A stretch of 64,000 nt of DNA from Gammaproteobacteria bacterium. Lineage in GTDB: Bacteria > Pseudomonadota > Gammaproteobacteria > Chromatiales > Chromatiaceae. The notes under the pieces were generated by a model. That model was not told the DNA's origin. It made no database searches and saw only the letters and a program-made list of their open reading frames with translations. This document shows, piece after piece, positions 18,340-27,772 of this stretch (the stretch's first letter is position 1; every line of letters begins with the position of its first letter). The position numbers and the translations under genes are program-made. The stretch spans positions 1 through 64,000 of the forward strand of contig JAJFJN010000046.1 in NCBI GenBank assembly GCA_021773975.1, given 5' to 3'.

Positions 18340-19920
18340 TTACGAGCTTTCGGCATTACTAAAAGCCTCGTCGAGCACAGATTCAATTTGCGGTAACATT
18401 TCATTAACAAAAGACTGAAGTATAATTTTTGCATCAGAAGGAGATGCTTGGAAGGGTGTGGCAATAATCAATATCGCCCCATCTTGCCGCCCTGACATTA
18501 AGCGAGCCTTGGCTTCGAGCAGCTTTGCATAATAGTTGCTAGCAGTATAATCAGCACCCACTCTATACCAGCGCCAGATTAATAGCTGCACCCCCTCCCC
18601 TCTCAGCTGGCCTTGCTTCAACTCCACGTTTAACCCATTTAAACTTGCATTAACACCATTAACCTTGATCTGTTGCCATCTTTCATCTTTAGCAGCTATT
18701 AATCTATTCTGTGAGCTTACCAACTCTGCTCCTTGCTTCTGATTAAGATATTGCCCTAAATAAACACTAACTATATTGCCTTCTTTCTTATAGAAACGAA
18801 GAGATTCATTGTCGGCCCTTAAAATACTAGGCTTCCAAGCCCATTCTGCTTCATTGTGTATTATCCATCCATTTTTTGAGGCTGGCGCCTGTAAGGGAAT
18901 ATTTTGTGCCATTGATTGAGATTGGCTAAGCCCAAAAGAAAACAATGGCCATACAACCACAATCAGCAAGGTGAGTAAGGCAGGTTTATAATAATGTACT
19001 GGTACATTAGAATCAGAAATTACGCTAGCACTTATCTCCTCACTTGAATTTACAATGACTTCATCAGAATCTCTCCAAATCGCGCCAATAGAAAACAAAA
19101 TTAGCATCACCAAACCAAAAAACACCCATCCATAGAGCAGGTGATCAACACCTACTGCTATGGTCATATCACTCAGGTGACCAAGCATTACAATGCCATA
19201 TGCACGAAGACCATTTGCAATAATTGGCACAATGATTGCAGCTATAATAAACGCTACGCGCTTAGCTAAACTATGGTATGTGATATAAGCAAATACGCAT
19301 CCTAAAGTTATAGATGCGATAAGATACCGGACCCCACTACAACCTTCTATCACTGACCAGTTCCCACTGGGAAGACTAAAGAATAGCCCCTCTCGATAGA
19401 CCGGTATGCCAGTGATCCTCAGGAGTGCTACCGTAAAGTCTGCAGTAAACTCCATCATAGATGGCACCAATTCCTCACCCATAGGGACTGCAAAAAACAG
19501 GAACAGCAAAGGAAACAATATGGCTAGGCCAACTTGATTTCCCAGAACACCCCATATGCCACAAATGAGCATTGCAACAAGCGCAAGCTGCTGAACAATC
19601 AGCACATCAACCAGATTACCCAATAGCCACACAAAACCAGTACCAAATAATACAACCAACGCGCGATACTCTGGTTTTGGCGTTAAATGAACCAGATGCT
19701 GGCGCCTATCCCAAATCAGCCAAGCAGATATAGGAAAGATCAAAAAGCCATGTGCAAAGGTATCTGACCGTAGCCAAATAGAAATTATGGACCAAGCCGT
19801 TTGATAATGCAGCGCAAGAATTCCAATCAGCACGCTAAACGAAAGTATTACCGGAAATCTCCAGCATTGACCAGCCTCTACAAAGTCATCCTTTGGAGTG
19901 TTTTGTGCAAGCTTGTTCAA
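18340..19920 (-). CDS. xrtA: Exosortase A fused to an EpsI domain
   Basis: An inner-membrane transpeptidase-like enzyme that processes C-terminal PEP-CTERM signals. The N-terminal 300 residues have about eight membrane segments. The catalytic triad is visible: Cys194 in EGCSGVRY, Arg239 in ANGLRAYGIV and His260 in VGVDHLLYGW. From about residue 340 to the end an EpsI-type (DUF3485) domain follows, with VSVYLGQYLNQKQGAEL and LLIWRWYRVGADYTASNYY. The fused arrangement is usual for XrtA. The gene begins 35 bases inside the end of the preceding glycosyltransferase gene, which points to coupled translation. No protein with a PEP-CTERM tail was seen in this window. Confidence 0.94.
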   Translation of the reverse strand: MNKLAQNTPKDDFVEAGQCWRFPVILSFSVLIGILALHYQTAWSIISIWLRSDTFAHGFLIFPISAWLIWDRRQHLVHLTPKPEYRALVVLFGTGFVWLLGNLVDVLIVQQLALVAMLICGIWGVLGNQVGLAILFPLLFLFFAVPMGEELVPSMMEFTADFTVALLRITGIPVYREGLFFSLPSGNWSVIEGCSGVRYLIASITLGCVFAYITYHSLAKRVAFIIAAIIVPIIANGLRAYGIVMLGHLSDMTIAVGVDHLLYGWVFFGLVMLILFSIGAIWRDSDEVIVNSSEEISASVISDSNVPVHYYKPALLTLLIVVVWPLFSFGLSQSQSMAQNIPLQAPASKNGWIIHNEAEWAWKPSILRADNESLRFYKKEGNIVSVYLGQYLNQKQGAELVSSQNRLIAAKDERWQQIKVNGVNASLNGLNVELKQGQLRGEGVQLLIWRWYRVGADYTASNYYAKLLEAKARLMSGRQDGAILIIATPFQASPSDAKIILQSFVNEMLPQIESVLDEAFSNAESS

Positions 19921-21142
19921 GGTGCTCTCCTACTATGGGAAGATTGTCATCCCAGTTGAAATTATTGCAAACGAGTTCACGTGCTTTTGAACCCATGGTG
20001 CTACAATCCTGTTCCAGTAGGCGTAGTGACTGTTGCACTAAAGATTCAGCACTATCCGCTATCACCACATCTTCACCCGGTTCAGCATCAATACCTTCGA
20101 TGCCTTGTGACGTAACCAGTGTGGGTTTGCCCATCGCCATGGCTTCTAACACTTTATTTTGGATACCCCTGGCAACACGCATTGGAACCACAGCCAGCGT
20201 AGCATGCTGCAAATAAGGTCGCATATCTGATACAAACCCGGTCACAACAACACCAGGCAGCGTCGCAAGTTTCTGCACAGTTTCTGCAGGTTTACTACCC
20301 ACAATGAAAAAACGCACGTCAGGGTGCTGCTCTCTTATTTTGGAAAGCACATCTTGTGCAAACCAGACCACCGCATCAACATTTGGCCAATAATCCATAG
20401 CGCCGGTAAATACGAGAACCTTCTCTCCTTCGTTATAAGGCGTCGGGAGGTTTTCATCGGGTGAAAAATATTGCGCATCAACTCCGTTGTTGAAATAGCC
20501 CACACGCTGGGCGCAATGCGGCGCTAACTTTTTAAAAAGTTGCGCTTCTACACTGGATACAAACAAGCTGGCATCAAACTGCGACGCCACTTCACATTCA
20601 AAGCGAAGTAACTCCTTAGCTTCACGCTTATAGACCCAGTTCAAAGGCCACGGCTTGCGCCCAGAATATTGCTGCCACTTATCTGAATCAATATCTACAA
20701 AATCAATAACTCTGCACACATCTTTATATCTGGGTGCCATAAGGTATTGAGCCATTGCAGACGAAAACACCAGCGTTCGCTGTATGTTATGTTTCTGCAT
20801 CATTTGGTCTACCCAAGCCTGAAGAGAGCTGTTGGCATAGTATGGCAACGTCAGGGGTTGCTTAAGAAACAGTCCCTGCAAACTCTTTATTTTGGCAACC
20901 GTAGGGTTTAGATCAACAAAGCAGGTCTCTTCACACCACTCCTGCAATTGAGCAACATGCTCCCAGTCAGATTTATCATCGATAAAAGCCCCAAGAAAAA
21001 CCTGGTAGTGTCCCAACAAATACTTCAGTAGATGGTAGGACCGAATTTTATCTCCTTTATTGGGAGGGAAAGGAATACGGTGAACTAAAAAAAGTAACGC
21101 AGGTTTTTTATTGGTAGCTTCCACTGCTATTGCCTCAATCAA
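19886..21142 (-). CDS. Glycosyltransferase family 4, XrtA system-associated (TIGR03087-type)
   Basis: A GT-B glycosyltransferase of the stp1 type found in PEP-CTERM/EpsH1 loci. The N-terminus LFLVHRIPFPPNKGDKIRSY is the signature of this group. The donor-binding half shows VFTGAMDYWPNVDAVVWF, FFIVGSKPAETV and RGIQNKVLEAMAMGKPTLV. The gene overlaps femAB at its start by 4 bases (ATGA) and xrtA at its end by 35 bases, so the three form a tightly coupled unit. The transferred sugar is unknown. Confidence 0.92.
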   Translation of the reverse strand: MIEAIAVEATNKKPALLFLVHRIPFPPNKGDKIRSYHLLKYLLGHYQVFLGAFIDDKSDWEHVAQLQEWCEETCFVDLNPTVAKIKSLQGLFLKQPLTLPYYANSSLQAWVDQMMQKHNIQRTLVFSSAMAQYLMAPRYKDVCRVIDFVDIDSDKWQQYSGRKPWPLNWVYKREAKELLRFECEVASQFDASLFVSSVEAQLFKKLAPHCAQRVGYFNNGVDAQYFSPDENLPTPYNEGEKVLVFTGAMDYWPNVDAVVWFAQDVLSKIREQHPDVRFFIVGSKPAETVQKLATLPGVVVTGFVSDMRPYLQHATLAVVPMRVARGIQNKVLEAMAMGKPTLVTSQGIEGIDAEPGEDVVIADSAESLVQQSLRLLEQDCSTMGSKARELVCNNFNWDDNLPIVGEHLEQACTKHSKG

Positions 21143-22170
21143 CCCAGATCTTTCGCTAAGAGTGGACCAACTGCCTTGACTATCGATAATGGCAGCTTTT
21201 TCCAGGCATGGATAAAAAGTTGGTATTTGGGATTGGTCGGGTTAATTTCAGGCATCTCCTTTGCTTTTACCAGATAGTATTCATAATGCAGTGGTTCCGG
21301 AGTGAATCCCCAGTTCTTTTTAAAACTGTATGGGCCTGTTCCTTTCTTGCTGCGGCCATAATCAAAGATGCGAACACCGCGCTCACCTGCACGGCGCATC
21401 AGATCCCAATACATAAAATCATTGCCTTTTACATTACGTGCAGCAGCAATGCTTCCACCATAATAAGGCAGCACTTCATCTCTAAAGTAAAAGCTCATCA
21501 CGCCAGCAACATCACTGCCTTGATGGGTAATCATCAATACCTCACAGGCATCTCCAAATACCCTGCGTAGATTATTCAAATATTTCTTGGTAAATACCGG
21601 TGTGCCGAGGTTACGCACACTCTCTGCATATATTTCGTAAAGACGGTCACAGCCATCATCCAGCTCACCCACCAATCCAGCCTTAATGCCTTTTCGCACC
21701 ATCGCCCGTTGCTTACGGGGAATGGCCATCATGTTAACTTCAGGGTCAGAATCTATCACTTTGCGGAATGTGACATGAAGATCTTTGGTTGGCCAATTTT
21801 CGTTCCGAGGCTGAAGATTACGCATTTCCAAAGAATCGACACCCAATCGGTCAGCCAATGCACACGCAGCCTGTTCCAATGCTGTACGAGCCTCTTCACT
21901 TTCTGCAGCAATTCCCCCGTAAACGCAAAATGGCAGTGAGACCAAATTGTTTCCAAACAGCAGGCTCTTAACATGGCCCAGCGGTAGAACACCTTCGATA
22001 ACACCTTCTCTCTCTGCAAAAAAGAAATGCGTTTTGTGTCCAAAGCTCTGTTCAATCACCTCTTTCCAACCAGCACAGTGAAAAAATGTTGCCTCACTAC
22101 AGCGCTGGACAAAGGCATCCCATCGCGCTACATCCGCCTGTGTCAGTTCACTGATCTTTATTTCACTCAA
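21139..22170 (-). CDS. FemAB-family XrtA-associated protein (TIGR03019-type)
   Basis: A protein with the GNAT-like fold of FemAB aminoacyl transferases, belonging to the subgroup tied to PEP-CTERM systems. Diagnostic segments are RWDAFVQRCSEATFFHCAGW (residues 16-35), GVMSFYFRDEVLPYYGGS and FDYGRSKKGTGPYSFKKNWG. Family members transfer amino acids or acyl groups to cell-wall or polysaccharide components; the specific reaction here is unknown. It is 6 bases from the upstream deacetylase gene and overlaps the following GT4 gene by 4 bases. Confidence 0.9.
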   Translation of the reverse strand: MSEIKISELTQADVARWDAFVQRCSEATFFHCAGWKEVIEQSFGHKTHFFFAEREGVIEGVLPLGHVKSLLFGNNLVSLPFCVYGGIAAESEEARTALEQAACALADRLGVDSLEMRNLQPRNENWPTKDLHVTFRKVIDSDPEVNMMAIPRKQRAMVRKGIKAGLVGELDDGCDRLYEIYAESVRNLGTPVFTKKYLNNLRRVFGDACEVLMITHQGSDVAGVMSFYFRDEVLPYYGGSIAAARNVKGNDFMYWDLMRRAGERGVRIFDYGRSKKGTGPYSFKKNWGFTPEPLHYEYYLVKAKEMPEINPTNPKYQLFIHAWKKLPLSIVKAVGPLLAKDLG

Positions 22171-22176
22171 CCCAAA

Positions 22177-23097
22177 TTACTCCTGTGCCTTAAGAAAAAC
22201 ATCATCCATCCTTCCCCAACTAAAATCTTGTAGTAGCTGGTTAAGTCTTTGCTCCATTTGCTGAAGATTTAGATAGTGCCGAAAGCGGGTTTTAAATGGT
22301 AATCCCTCTTGCCTGGGTTGCTCAAAATCAATCTCCCATGGATGAAAATAAAAAATTGCCGATTGCCCTTCAGCTTCATTAACGCGATTAATGGCCCAGC
22401 GTGAAAAAGCGTAAGGGAAAAAACGGAACCAACCACCACCACCACAGGGGATTTTACGCCCCATAATTTCAACTGTTGTTATGGGGACTTCAAGCAGCTC
22501 ACTATTATCCGGATGAAAAGCAAAGCGTGGAGCCTCTGGCATACCGTAGTGATCATGTTTAATAGGAAAAATACTGGAGCTGTATATATGCCCTGTCTCT
22601 TCCAGAATATCCAATGCCCAGAGGTTATTAGCACCAATCGAGTAACTTGCTGCACGATAACCTTTTATCTGCTGGCCTGATAAATCCTCAAGGGTTGCGC
22701 GTGTACGGATTACATCGTTACGGAACTCATCTGGCGATTGGTCGCTTACGCGGACATGAGACCAACCATGGCTGGCCAGCTCATGCCCTTCATCAACGAT
22801 GCGCCGTACCATTTGTGGATAACGCTCAGCCATCCAGCCAAGAGTGAAAAATGTGGCTTTAATTTTTTGATCTGAAAACAGAGTCAAGATTTTATCGACA
22901 CTTGCCTCTGCCCGTCCTGGCAATTTATCCCAATCAGATCTATTGATATATTTTTCAAAAGCAGAAACCTGGAAGTACTCTTCAACATCAACACTCATCG
23001 CGTTGATAAGGCGGCCATCCTTACTGCGTACTATTATTTGTTTCACTTTCAGGAACTCTTTGTCGACATAGCTCCAGAACCACGAATTGATTCCCAT
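22177..23097 (-). CDS. XrtA-associated polysaccharide deacetylase (TIGR03006-type)
   Basis: A CE4 deacetylase with C-terminal DUF3473, common in exosortase A loci. The core begins NAMSVDVEEYFQVSAF and contains the metal motif SHGWSH and RAASYSIGANNLWALD. The end PCGGGGWFRFFPYAFSRWA with FYFHPWEID is typical of this subgroup. The ATG at 23097 overlaps wecB by 49 bases; a start at Met34 (22998) or a non-ATG codon between them is equally possible because the family begins close to NAMSVDV. It probably de-N-acetylates the exopolysaccharide. Confidence 0.9.
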   Translation of the reverse strand: MGINSWFWSYVDKEFLKVKQIIVRSKDGRLINAMSVDVEEYFQVSAFEKYINRSDWDKLPGRAEASVDKILTLFSDQKIKATFFTLGWMAERYPQMVRRIVDEGHELASHGWSHVRVSDQSPDEFRNDVIRTRATLEDLSGQQIKGYRAASYSIGANNLWALDILEETGHIYSSSIFPIKHDHYGMPEAPRFAFHPDNSELLEVPITTVEIMGRKIPCGGGGWFRFFPYAFSRWAINRVNEAEGQSAIFYFHPWEIDFEQPRQEGLPFKTRFRHYLNLQQMEQRLNQLLQDFSWGRMDDVFLKAQE

Positions 23098-24224
23098 TGA
23101 AGTAGCACATCAGCAACCCGTTCAGCTGCTTTTCCATCCCAAAGTTCTGGCACTCTTCCTCGCTTTCCTCCAGTGGTAAGAAGCTGTTCAAAACAAGCTT
23201 TTATACAATCTGGATCAGCACCTACAATAGTGTTTGTACCCTCTTCTACTGTAATGGGGCGCTCTGTATTTTCACGCAACGTGATACAAGGAACCCCTAA
23301 TGCTGTTGTCTCTTCCTGAATACCACCAGAATCAGTCAACACCAGTTGAGCTGAACTCATTAGACCCAATAATTCCAAATAGCCTAAGGGCGGTAATAGT
23401 GCAATCCGATCTGAAACCAGCAGCCCAGCTAAATTAGCGGCATCAATTTGCCCACGTGTACGTGGATGTACTGGAAATATTAAAGGCATGCGTTGACTGA
23501 TTTCAGCAAGGGTCTCAAGCAACCTTGCCAGCACCTTGGGGTCATCTACATTTGATGGCCGGTGCAACGTCACTAACCCATAGCCTGACTCTGCTTCCAG
23601 AAACATCTCTGGATTAGACAATTCTACCAACACCTCTTTTGGCGGAACTGCTCGTTTCTTATTTGCAAAGAGCGTATCAATCATGACATTGCCAACAAAA
23701 TGGATACGTTTTGGGTCAATGCCTTCACGCACCAGGTTTGCCTGCGCACTTTTTTCTGTAATCAATAGGAGTTCTGAAATTTGATCTGTCAGCACTCGAT
23801 TAATCTCTTCGGGCATATCCCGATCATAGCTTCGCAGACCCGCTTCGACATGGACAACCGGTATGCCTTTTTTTACCGCCACAAGCGCACATGCAATAGT
23901 GGAGTTCACATCCCCAACAACAAGCACAAGATCTGGCTGACGAGCATCTAATGCCGGTTCAAATTTGCGCATTATTTCAGCCGTCTGTACCGCATGACTG
24001 GATGACCCTACACCCAAATCCACATCAGGTTCAGGAATACCTAATTGATCGAAAAATGATGCTTTCATAGCCGCATCATAATGCTGGCCTGTATGCAGAA
24101 GCTCTGCTGATATACCACTTTCTGGTTGATTGAAGACACGCATCATTGGCGCAATCTTCATAAAATTTGGTCTTGCTCCAACAATGCATAAAATTTTAAG
24201 TTTATTATTCATATTCTTCTTCAT
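23049..24224 (-). CDS. wecB: UDP-N-acetylglucosamine 2-epimerase (non-hydrolysing)
   Basis: Converts UDP-GlcNAc to UDP-ManNAc, a precursor for N-acetylmannosamine and ManNAcA in polysaccharides. Key features are IVGARPNFMKIAPM at the N-terminus, HTGQHYDAAM, HVEAGLRSYDRDMPEEINR, LTDSGGIQEE and CITLRENTERPITVEEGTN. The 391 residues match the family. The ATG at 24224 lies 20 bases inside the ATPase gene; the ATG four codons later is also possible. Its presence makes a ManNAc-type sugar in the EPS likely, though the dehydrogenase that would make the uronic acid is not in the window. Confidence 0.95.
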   Translation of the reverse strand: MKKNMNNKLKILCIVGARPNFMKIAPMMRVFNQPESGISAELLHTGQHYDAAMKASFFDQLGIPEPDVDLGVGSSSHAVQTAEIMRKFEPALDARQPDLVLVVGDVNSTIACALVAVKKGIPVVHVEAGLRSYDRDMPEEINRVLTDQISELLLITEKSAQANLVREGIDPKRIHFVGNVMIDTLFANKKRAVPPKEVLVELSNPEMFLEAESGYGLVTLHRPSNVDDPKVLARLLETLAEISQRMPLIFPVHPRTRGQIDAANLAGLLVSDRIALLPPLGYLELLGLMSSAQLVLTDSGGIQEETTALGVPCITLRENTERPITVEEGTNTIVGADPDCIKACFEQLLTTGGKRGRVPELWDGKAAERVADVLLQWESIRGSGAMSTKSS

Positions 24225-25227
24225 TATTTTTATCCAGCTTCAACTGCATTACTTCAACCATTCTTCTATCTGCTCTTAATCCTGCTTTAAGGGCATCAAT
24301 TTCAGCCTCAAGAATTGCAATTCTTTGAATGAGTTCTGAATCTGTGGAAGATTTAACAGATCTCTGTTTTTTACCCACATTTAACTGTTTTGGCTGTGCC
24401 GCATTAGAAGAGCACCACCCCTCTTCCTTTATTTCATCAGTGACTTTTTTTAACGCACTTAAGTCAATTTCATGCCTCTCCTCTAAACAACCAAAGAGTA
24501 AAATACGATCACATAACGTGTTTACTCTTCGAGGAATCCCATTAGTAAATTCATAAATCTTTCCAAAAACATCATTTCCTAATTTAGGGTCTTCACGCCA
24601 TCCAACCAAACGAAGACGATGAAGAATATAATTTTTCATCTCCTCTTCATTTAAAGCACGCAAATCATAAGAAGCAATAACACGTTGGCGAAACTGCTCC
24701 ATGGTTGGGCTTTGCAATGTCTGTTTTAACTCACCCTGCCCCAACAAAAAGCTCTGAATCAATGCCCGCCCGCCAACCTGAAAATTAGCCAACATGCGTA
24801 ACTCTTCTATAGAGCGTTCCGGTAGATTTTGTGCCTCGTCAACCACCAAGAGCACGCGCTTTCCTTCTTTATAGCGATCATGCAGAAAAGATTCGAGCTG
24901 ATTCAACAGTGTTGCTTTTGATACACCTTCATGAGCAAGCCCAAAAGAGGCACAAACTATTCTAAGAACATCGTCAGGTTCTACTTGCGTTGTAACCAAC
25001 TCCGCAGCAACAACACGGGCACTATCTAATTCATCAAACAGGTTACGCACCAGCATGGTTTTACCCGTGCCAATCCCACCTGTAATTACAATAAAGCCCT
25101 CGCCTTGCTCAAGTCCATAACGAAGATAGGCCATTGCCCTATTGTGCCCTTTACTATTAAAGAAGAAACGGGCATCTGGGCTTAATTGAAACGGCTTCCC
25201 TGTTAAGCCATAAAAATCTTCATACAT
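24205..25227 (-). CDS. XrtA-associated ExeA-like ATPase (TIGR03015-type)
   Basis: A AAA-type ATPase related to ExeA/GspA. It begins MYEDFYGLTGKPFQLSPD, with Walker A GGIGTGKT (50-57) and Walker B LLVVDEAQN (D129, E130). The C-terminal part after about residue 270 is a linker with a predicted helix (IQRIAILEAEIDALKAGL). The family is regularly encoded in XrtA exopolysaccharide loci and may energise or position the export apparatus. It is 3 bases downstream of the outer-membrane protein gene and overlaps wecB by 20 bases. Confidence 0.93.
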   Translation of the reverse strand: MYEDFYGLTGKPFQLSPDARFFFNSKGHNRAMAYLRYGLEQGEGFIVITGGIGTGKTMLVRNLFDELDSARVVAAELVTTQVEPDDVLRIVCASFGLAHEGVSKATLLNQLESFLHDRYKEGKRVLLVVDEAQNLPERSIEELRMLANFQVGGRALIQSFLLGQGELKQTLQSPTMEQFRQRVIASYDLRALNEEEMKNYILHRLRLVGWREDPKLGNDVFGKIYEFTNGIPRRVNTLCDRILLFGCLEERHEIDLSALKKVTDEIKEEGWCSSNAAQPKQLNVGKKQRSVKSSTDSELIQRIAILEAEIDALKAGLRADRRMVEVMQLKLDKNNEEEYE

Positions 25228-25230
25228 AGA

Positions 25231-26793
25231 TTAATTCCACTGTGAAGCGAGTGTAAGGCTGATTTGATTTTCCCTGTATTCACTAGTGCTGTTATCGGAA
25301 GAATCCAAACGCCTGTAGTTATAATCAAGATTAGCATTCGTATGTGGCGTAAGTCTTCTACTTAAGCCAAAGCTCAACGTCCATCGCTTGTCTTCCGTAG
25401 CGTTTTCATCTGCGCGGTTCTTTTGCCAGGACAATCCGACTTTAGCGTCGGTCTTTGGAGTTAAACGCCTATCCAAGCCAATATCTATTCCAATATCACG
25501 TCCTTTGACTCTCGATACCTCATATTTTCGCTGGGTGAAATGTGCATCAATACTAAGACTGCTTCTGCGTGTCTCTAGGGTAAATCCTGTGTTGAAGGTT
25601 TCGACAACATAATGTTCATCCGTGAGGGTAGGATAATCAAAATCAGCAACGTATACCCAATCATCTCCATCCATTCTATCGTACTTGTATGTGTTACCTA
25701 AAAACTGTCTACTAGAGCCTAGATCTATAGGTGATTTCTGCTCATCTGTTCCGTGTATGAGTTGCTGAGTTCTTGAATCAGTGAGCGTCTGGCTATAACC
25801 GGCTCTCCATACTGCACGCTTCCATCTATGATTAAAATCAAACGCAAAGTTCTGTCCAAATACCTGTCGTCCATATGAAACATCCAAATCAGTCCTTGGA
25901 TTTGGTGTCCATGTCGCACCGGCATCCCAGGTAAAACCATCCGTTGAAGAGCGGCTACTTTGGATATCATTATCAACCTTTCCACCAGCCAAATTTATAC
26001 GCCATTTACGATTAACAACATAGCTAACATTTCCGTTGATGCTGGTAGTTTCACTATCGCTCGCACTATTGTCGTTGCTTGTTTCACTCTGGCGATAGCT
26101 TGCTCCCCAAGGGAAACGTGAGAAATAGGGGCCGCTGTTAATTGATAGCAACACCTGGTTGTTATGGCTATCGGAAGCGCCCTTGCCTGAATTAATTACC
26201 TGATCAAATGTATAGCGCGCAAGCATATCAACATAGCGGCCATAATGTTGCTTAAGATAGGGGCTTAAGGAATAGGTATAGGTTTGTATAGGATCACTAA
26301 CATCTCCTACAGTATCATCTCCTCGTTGCCCCCCACTCGTTGCTGAAGTCAGGTACGCTCCCGCACTGGCATCAAGGAAGAGTACATCTTTATACAGCTC
26401 AGCCTGCAAATTGGAGCCCAATGAATGCGCTATTGAACGTCCCCTATTTCCTGGTCTGTTTTCAGTAGAAACAACTCCATAATCAAGATCGAGCTTCACC
26501 CTTCCACCGCCGCCTTCGCGTTTAATAGCTACCGATGGTGTAACCTGGGTATAAAAATCACTTTTCTTATCAGAGCTGGTAAGGTCGGCATTATCTGTAT
26601 AGGTTGCCTTAACTGATATGTTTGGAGAGATTTTCCAGCTACCCGCAGATGGTTGCGTAGAAAATAGCGCAGCCACGCCGCACACCAGCATCATGCAGGC
26701 AGATGATGGCCTGATCATACGAAGCAAATGCAATAACTGTTTTTTATTGTTGATCACTTTCGCTACCGTATCCATAACCATAACCGTAACCAT
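25231..26793 (-). CDS. XrtA-associated outer-membrane beta-barrel protein (TIGR03016-type)
   Basis: A predicted exported barrel of about 500 residues. After a signal segment ending near STQPSAGS the sequence alternates hydrophobic and polar residues in strands, ending with SLTLASQWN, typical of outer-membrane barrels. Recurrent elements include KWRINLAGGKVDND and RRLTPHTNANLDYNYRRL. The 5' end is uncertain: the ATG at 26793 lies within the tyrosine-glycine codons of the upstream kinase gene, and ATG codons at 26781, 26775 or 26718 are alternatives, the last giving a compact signal peptide. It probably forms part of the EPS export channel. Confidence 0.85.
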   Translation of the reverse strand: MVTVMVMDTVAKVINNKKQLLHLLRMIRPSSACMMLVCGVAALFSTQPSAGSWKISPNISVKATYTDNADLTSSDKKSDFYTQVTPSVAIKREGGGGRVKLDLDYGVVSTENRPGNRGRSIAHSLGSNLQAELYKDVLFLDASAGAYLTSATSGGQRGDDTVGDVSDPIQTYTYSLSPYLKQHYGRYVDMLARYTFDQVINSGKGASDSHNNQVLLSINSGPYFSRFPWGASYRQSETSNDNSASDSETTSINGNVSYVVNRKWRINLAGGKVDNDIQSSRSSTDGFTWDAGATWTPNPRTDLDVSYGRQVFGQNFAFDFNHRWKRAVWRAGYSQTLTDSRTQQLIHGTDEQKSPIDLGSSRQFLGNTYKYDRMDGDDWVYVADFDYPTLTDEHYVVETFNTGFTLETRRSSLSIDAHFTQRKYEVSRVKGRDIGIDIGLDRRLTPKTDAKVGLSWQKNRADENATEDKRWTLSFGLSRRLTPHTNANLDYNYRRLDSSDNSTSEYRENQISLTLASQWN

Positions 26794-27760
26794 AGCTTCC
26801 CATTTGAGTCGACAGGAAACCTTTCTTACATTTATTAAGAATCAGGGAAACATTATCTGTAGAGCTTAATTGGGCTAAAGCATCTTTAACCAAATGTTGA
26901 GGGGTCTTACCTGACTCAACCACCAGTGCAATCTGACCTATAAGGCTTGCCAGAACACATGCTTCACTGGTTACAAGCAGTGGTGGAGAATCAAACAGTA
27001 CAATTCGATCTGAATAGCGCGTTGCCAATTCATGAAACAGCTGTTTCATATGGTTGCTGGCAAGCAACTCTGTTGAGTGTGCATGACGCGGGCCAGCAGG
27101 CAACACCGTAAGTTTGGGTATATCTGTACGTAATAACAGTTTGCCAATATCTTTCTGCTCGTCACGAAGATAATTTGTTAAGCCTGGTTTATCACTAACC
27201 TTTAATAGCCTTGACATGCCTGGCTTAGCCAAGTCTGCATCCACGATAAGAACCGTACGATCCATTTCTGCTGCAATAGAAAGCGCCAGGTTCAGCGAAG
27301 TAAACGTTTTACCTTCTCCGGCGATAGCACTGGTCACCATTAAAAGATTTGAATACTCTGATGGCTTATGCTTTTTGCCAAATGCATTCTGCAAAATTGG
27401 GCGCTTAATCATGCGCATCTCTTCTGCATGCCTGGTTCGCTGTGAGTCTGCTGTTAGAACCCCCTGGATCTGCAATGCCATAATTTCTAAATCGGGCTCT
27501 CTTGGCACTTCAGGTTCTGCTTTAGTTCTACCTTCAGGCTGATTCAGCGCACTAGGCTGCAAAGGCACTTCACTCTGTTGAAGTTCCGCCTTTTCTACCG
27601 ACGAGGAAGGCAAGGTATCTTGGGACTCTTGATAAGCAGCATGCTCACCCATTTTTATGCATTGAGAGTCATTAGAAATCTCAACCTGCTGCTGATCCTT
27701 CTTCTTTATGGAAGAATCATCACTTCTCAGTTTATCAACAGCTTTTTCGATAATACTCAT
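26744..27760 (-). CDS. XrtA-associated tyrosine autokinase (BY-kinase, TIGR03018-type)
   Basis: A cytoplasmic bacterial tyrosine kinase partnered with the chain-length determinant. It has Walker A SAIAGEGKT (144-152), Walker A' LIVDADLAKP (171-180) and Walker B RIVLFDSPPLL. The C-terminus carries a tyrosine cluster SYGYGYGYGYG with five Tyr (323-331), the expected autophosphorylation tail. The N-terminal roughly 100 residues are a variable linker rich in Gln and Glu. The gene starts 12 bases after the Wzz gene and its 3' end overlaps the barrel gene. It controls polymer length or export by cycling phosphorylation. Confidence 0.93.
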   Translation of the reverse strand: MSIIEKAVDKLRSDDSSIKKKDQQQVEISNDSQCIKMGEHAAYQESQDTLPSSSVEKAELQQSEVPLQPSALNQPEGRTKAEPEVPREPDLEIMALQIQGVLTADSQRTRHAEEMRMIKRPILQNAFGKKHKPSEYSNLLMVTSAIAGEGKTFTSLNLALSIAAEMDRTVLIVDADLAKPGMSRLLKVSDKPGLTNYLRDEQKDIGKLLLRTDIPKLTVLPAGPRHAHSTELLASNHMKQLFHELATRYSDRIVLFDSPPLLVTSEACVLASLIGQIALVVESGKTPQHLVKDALAQLSSTDNVSLILNKCKKGFLSTQMGSYGYGYGYGYGSESDQQ

Positions 27761-27772
27761 TGCAGCGTCCAG

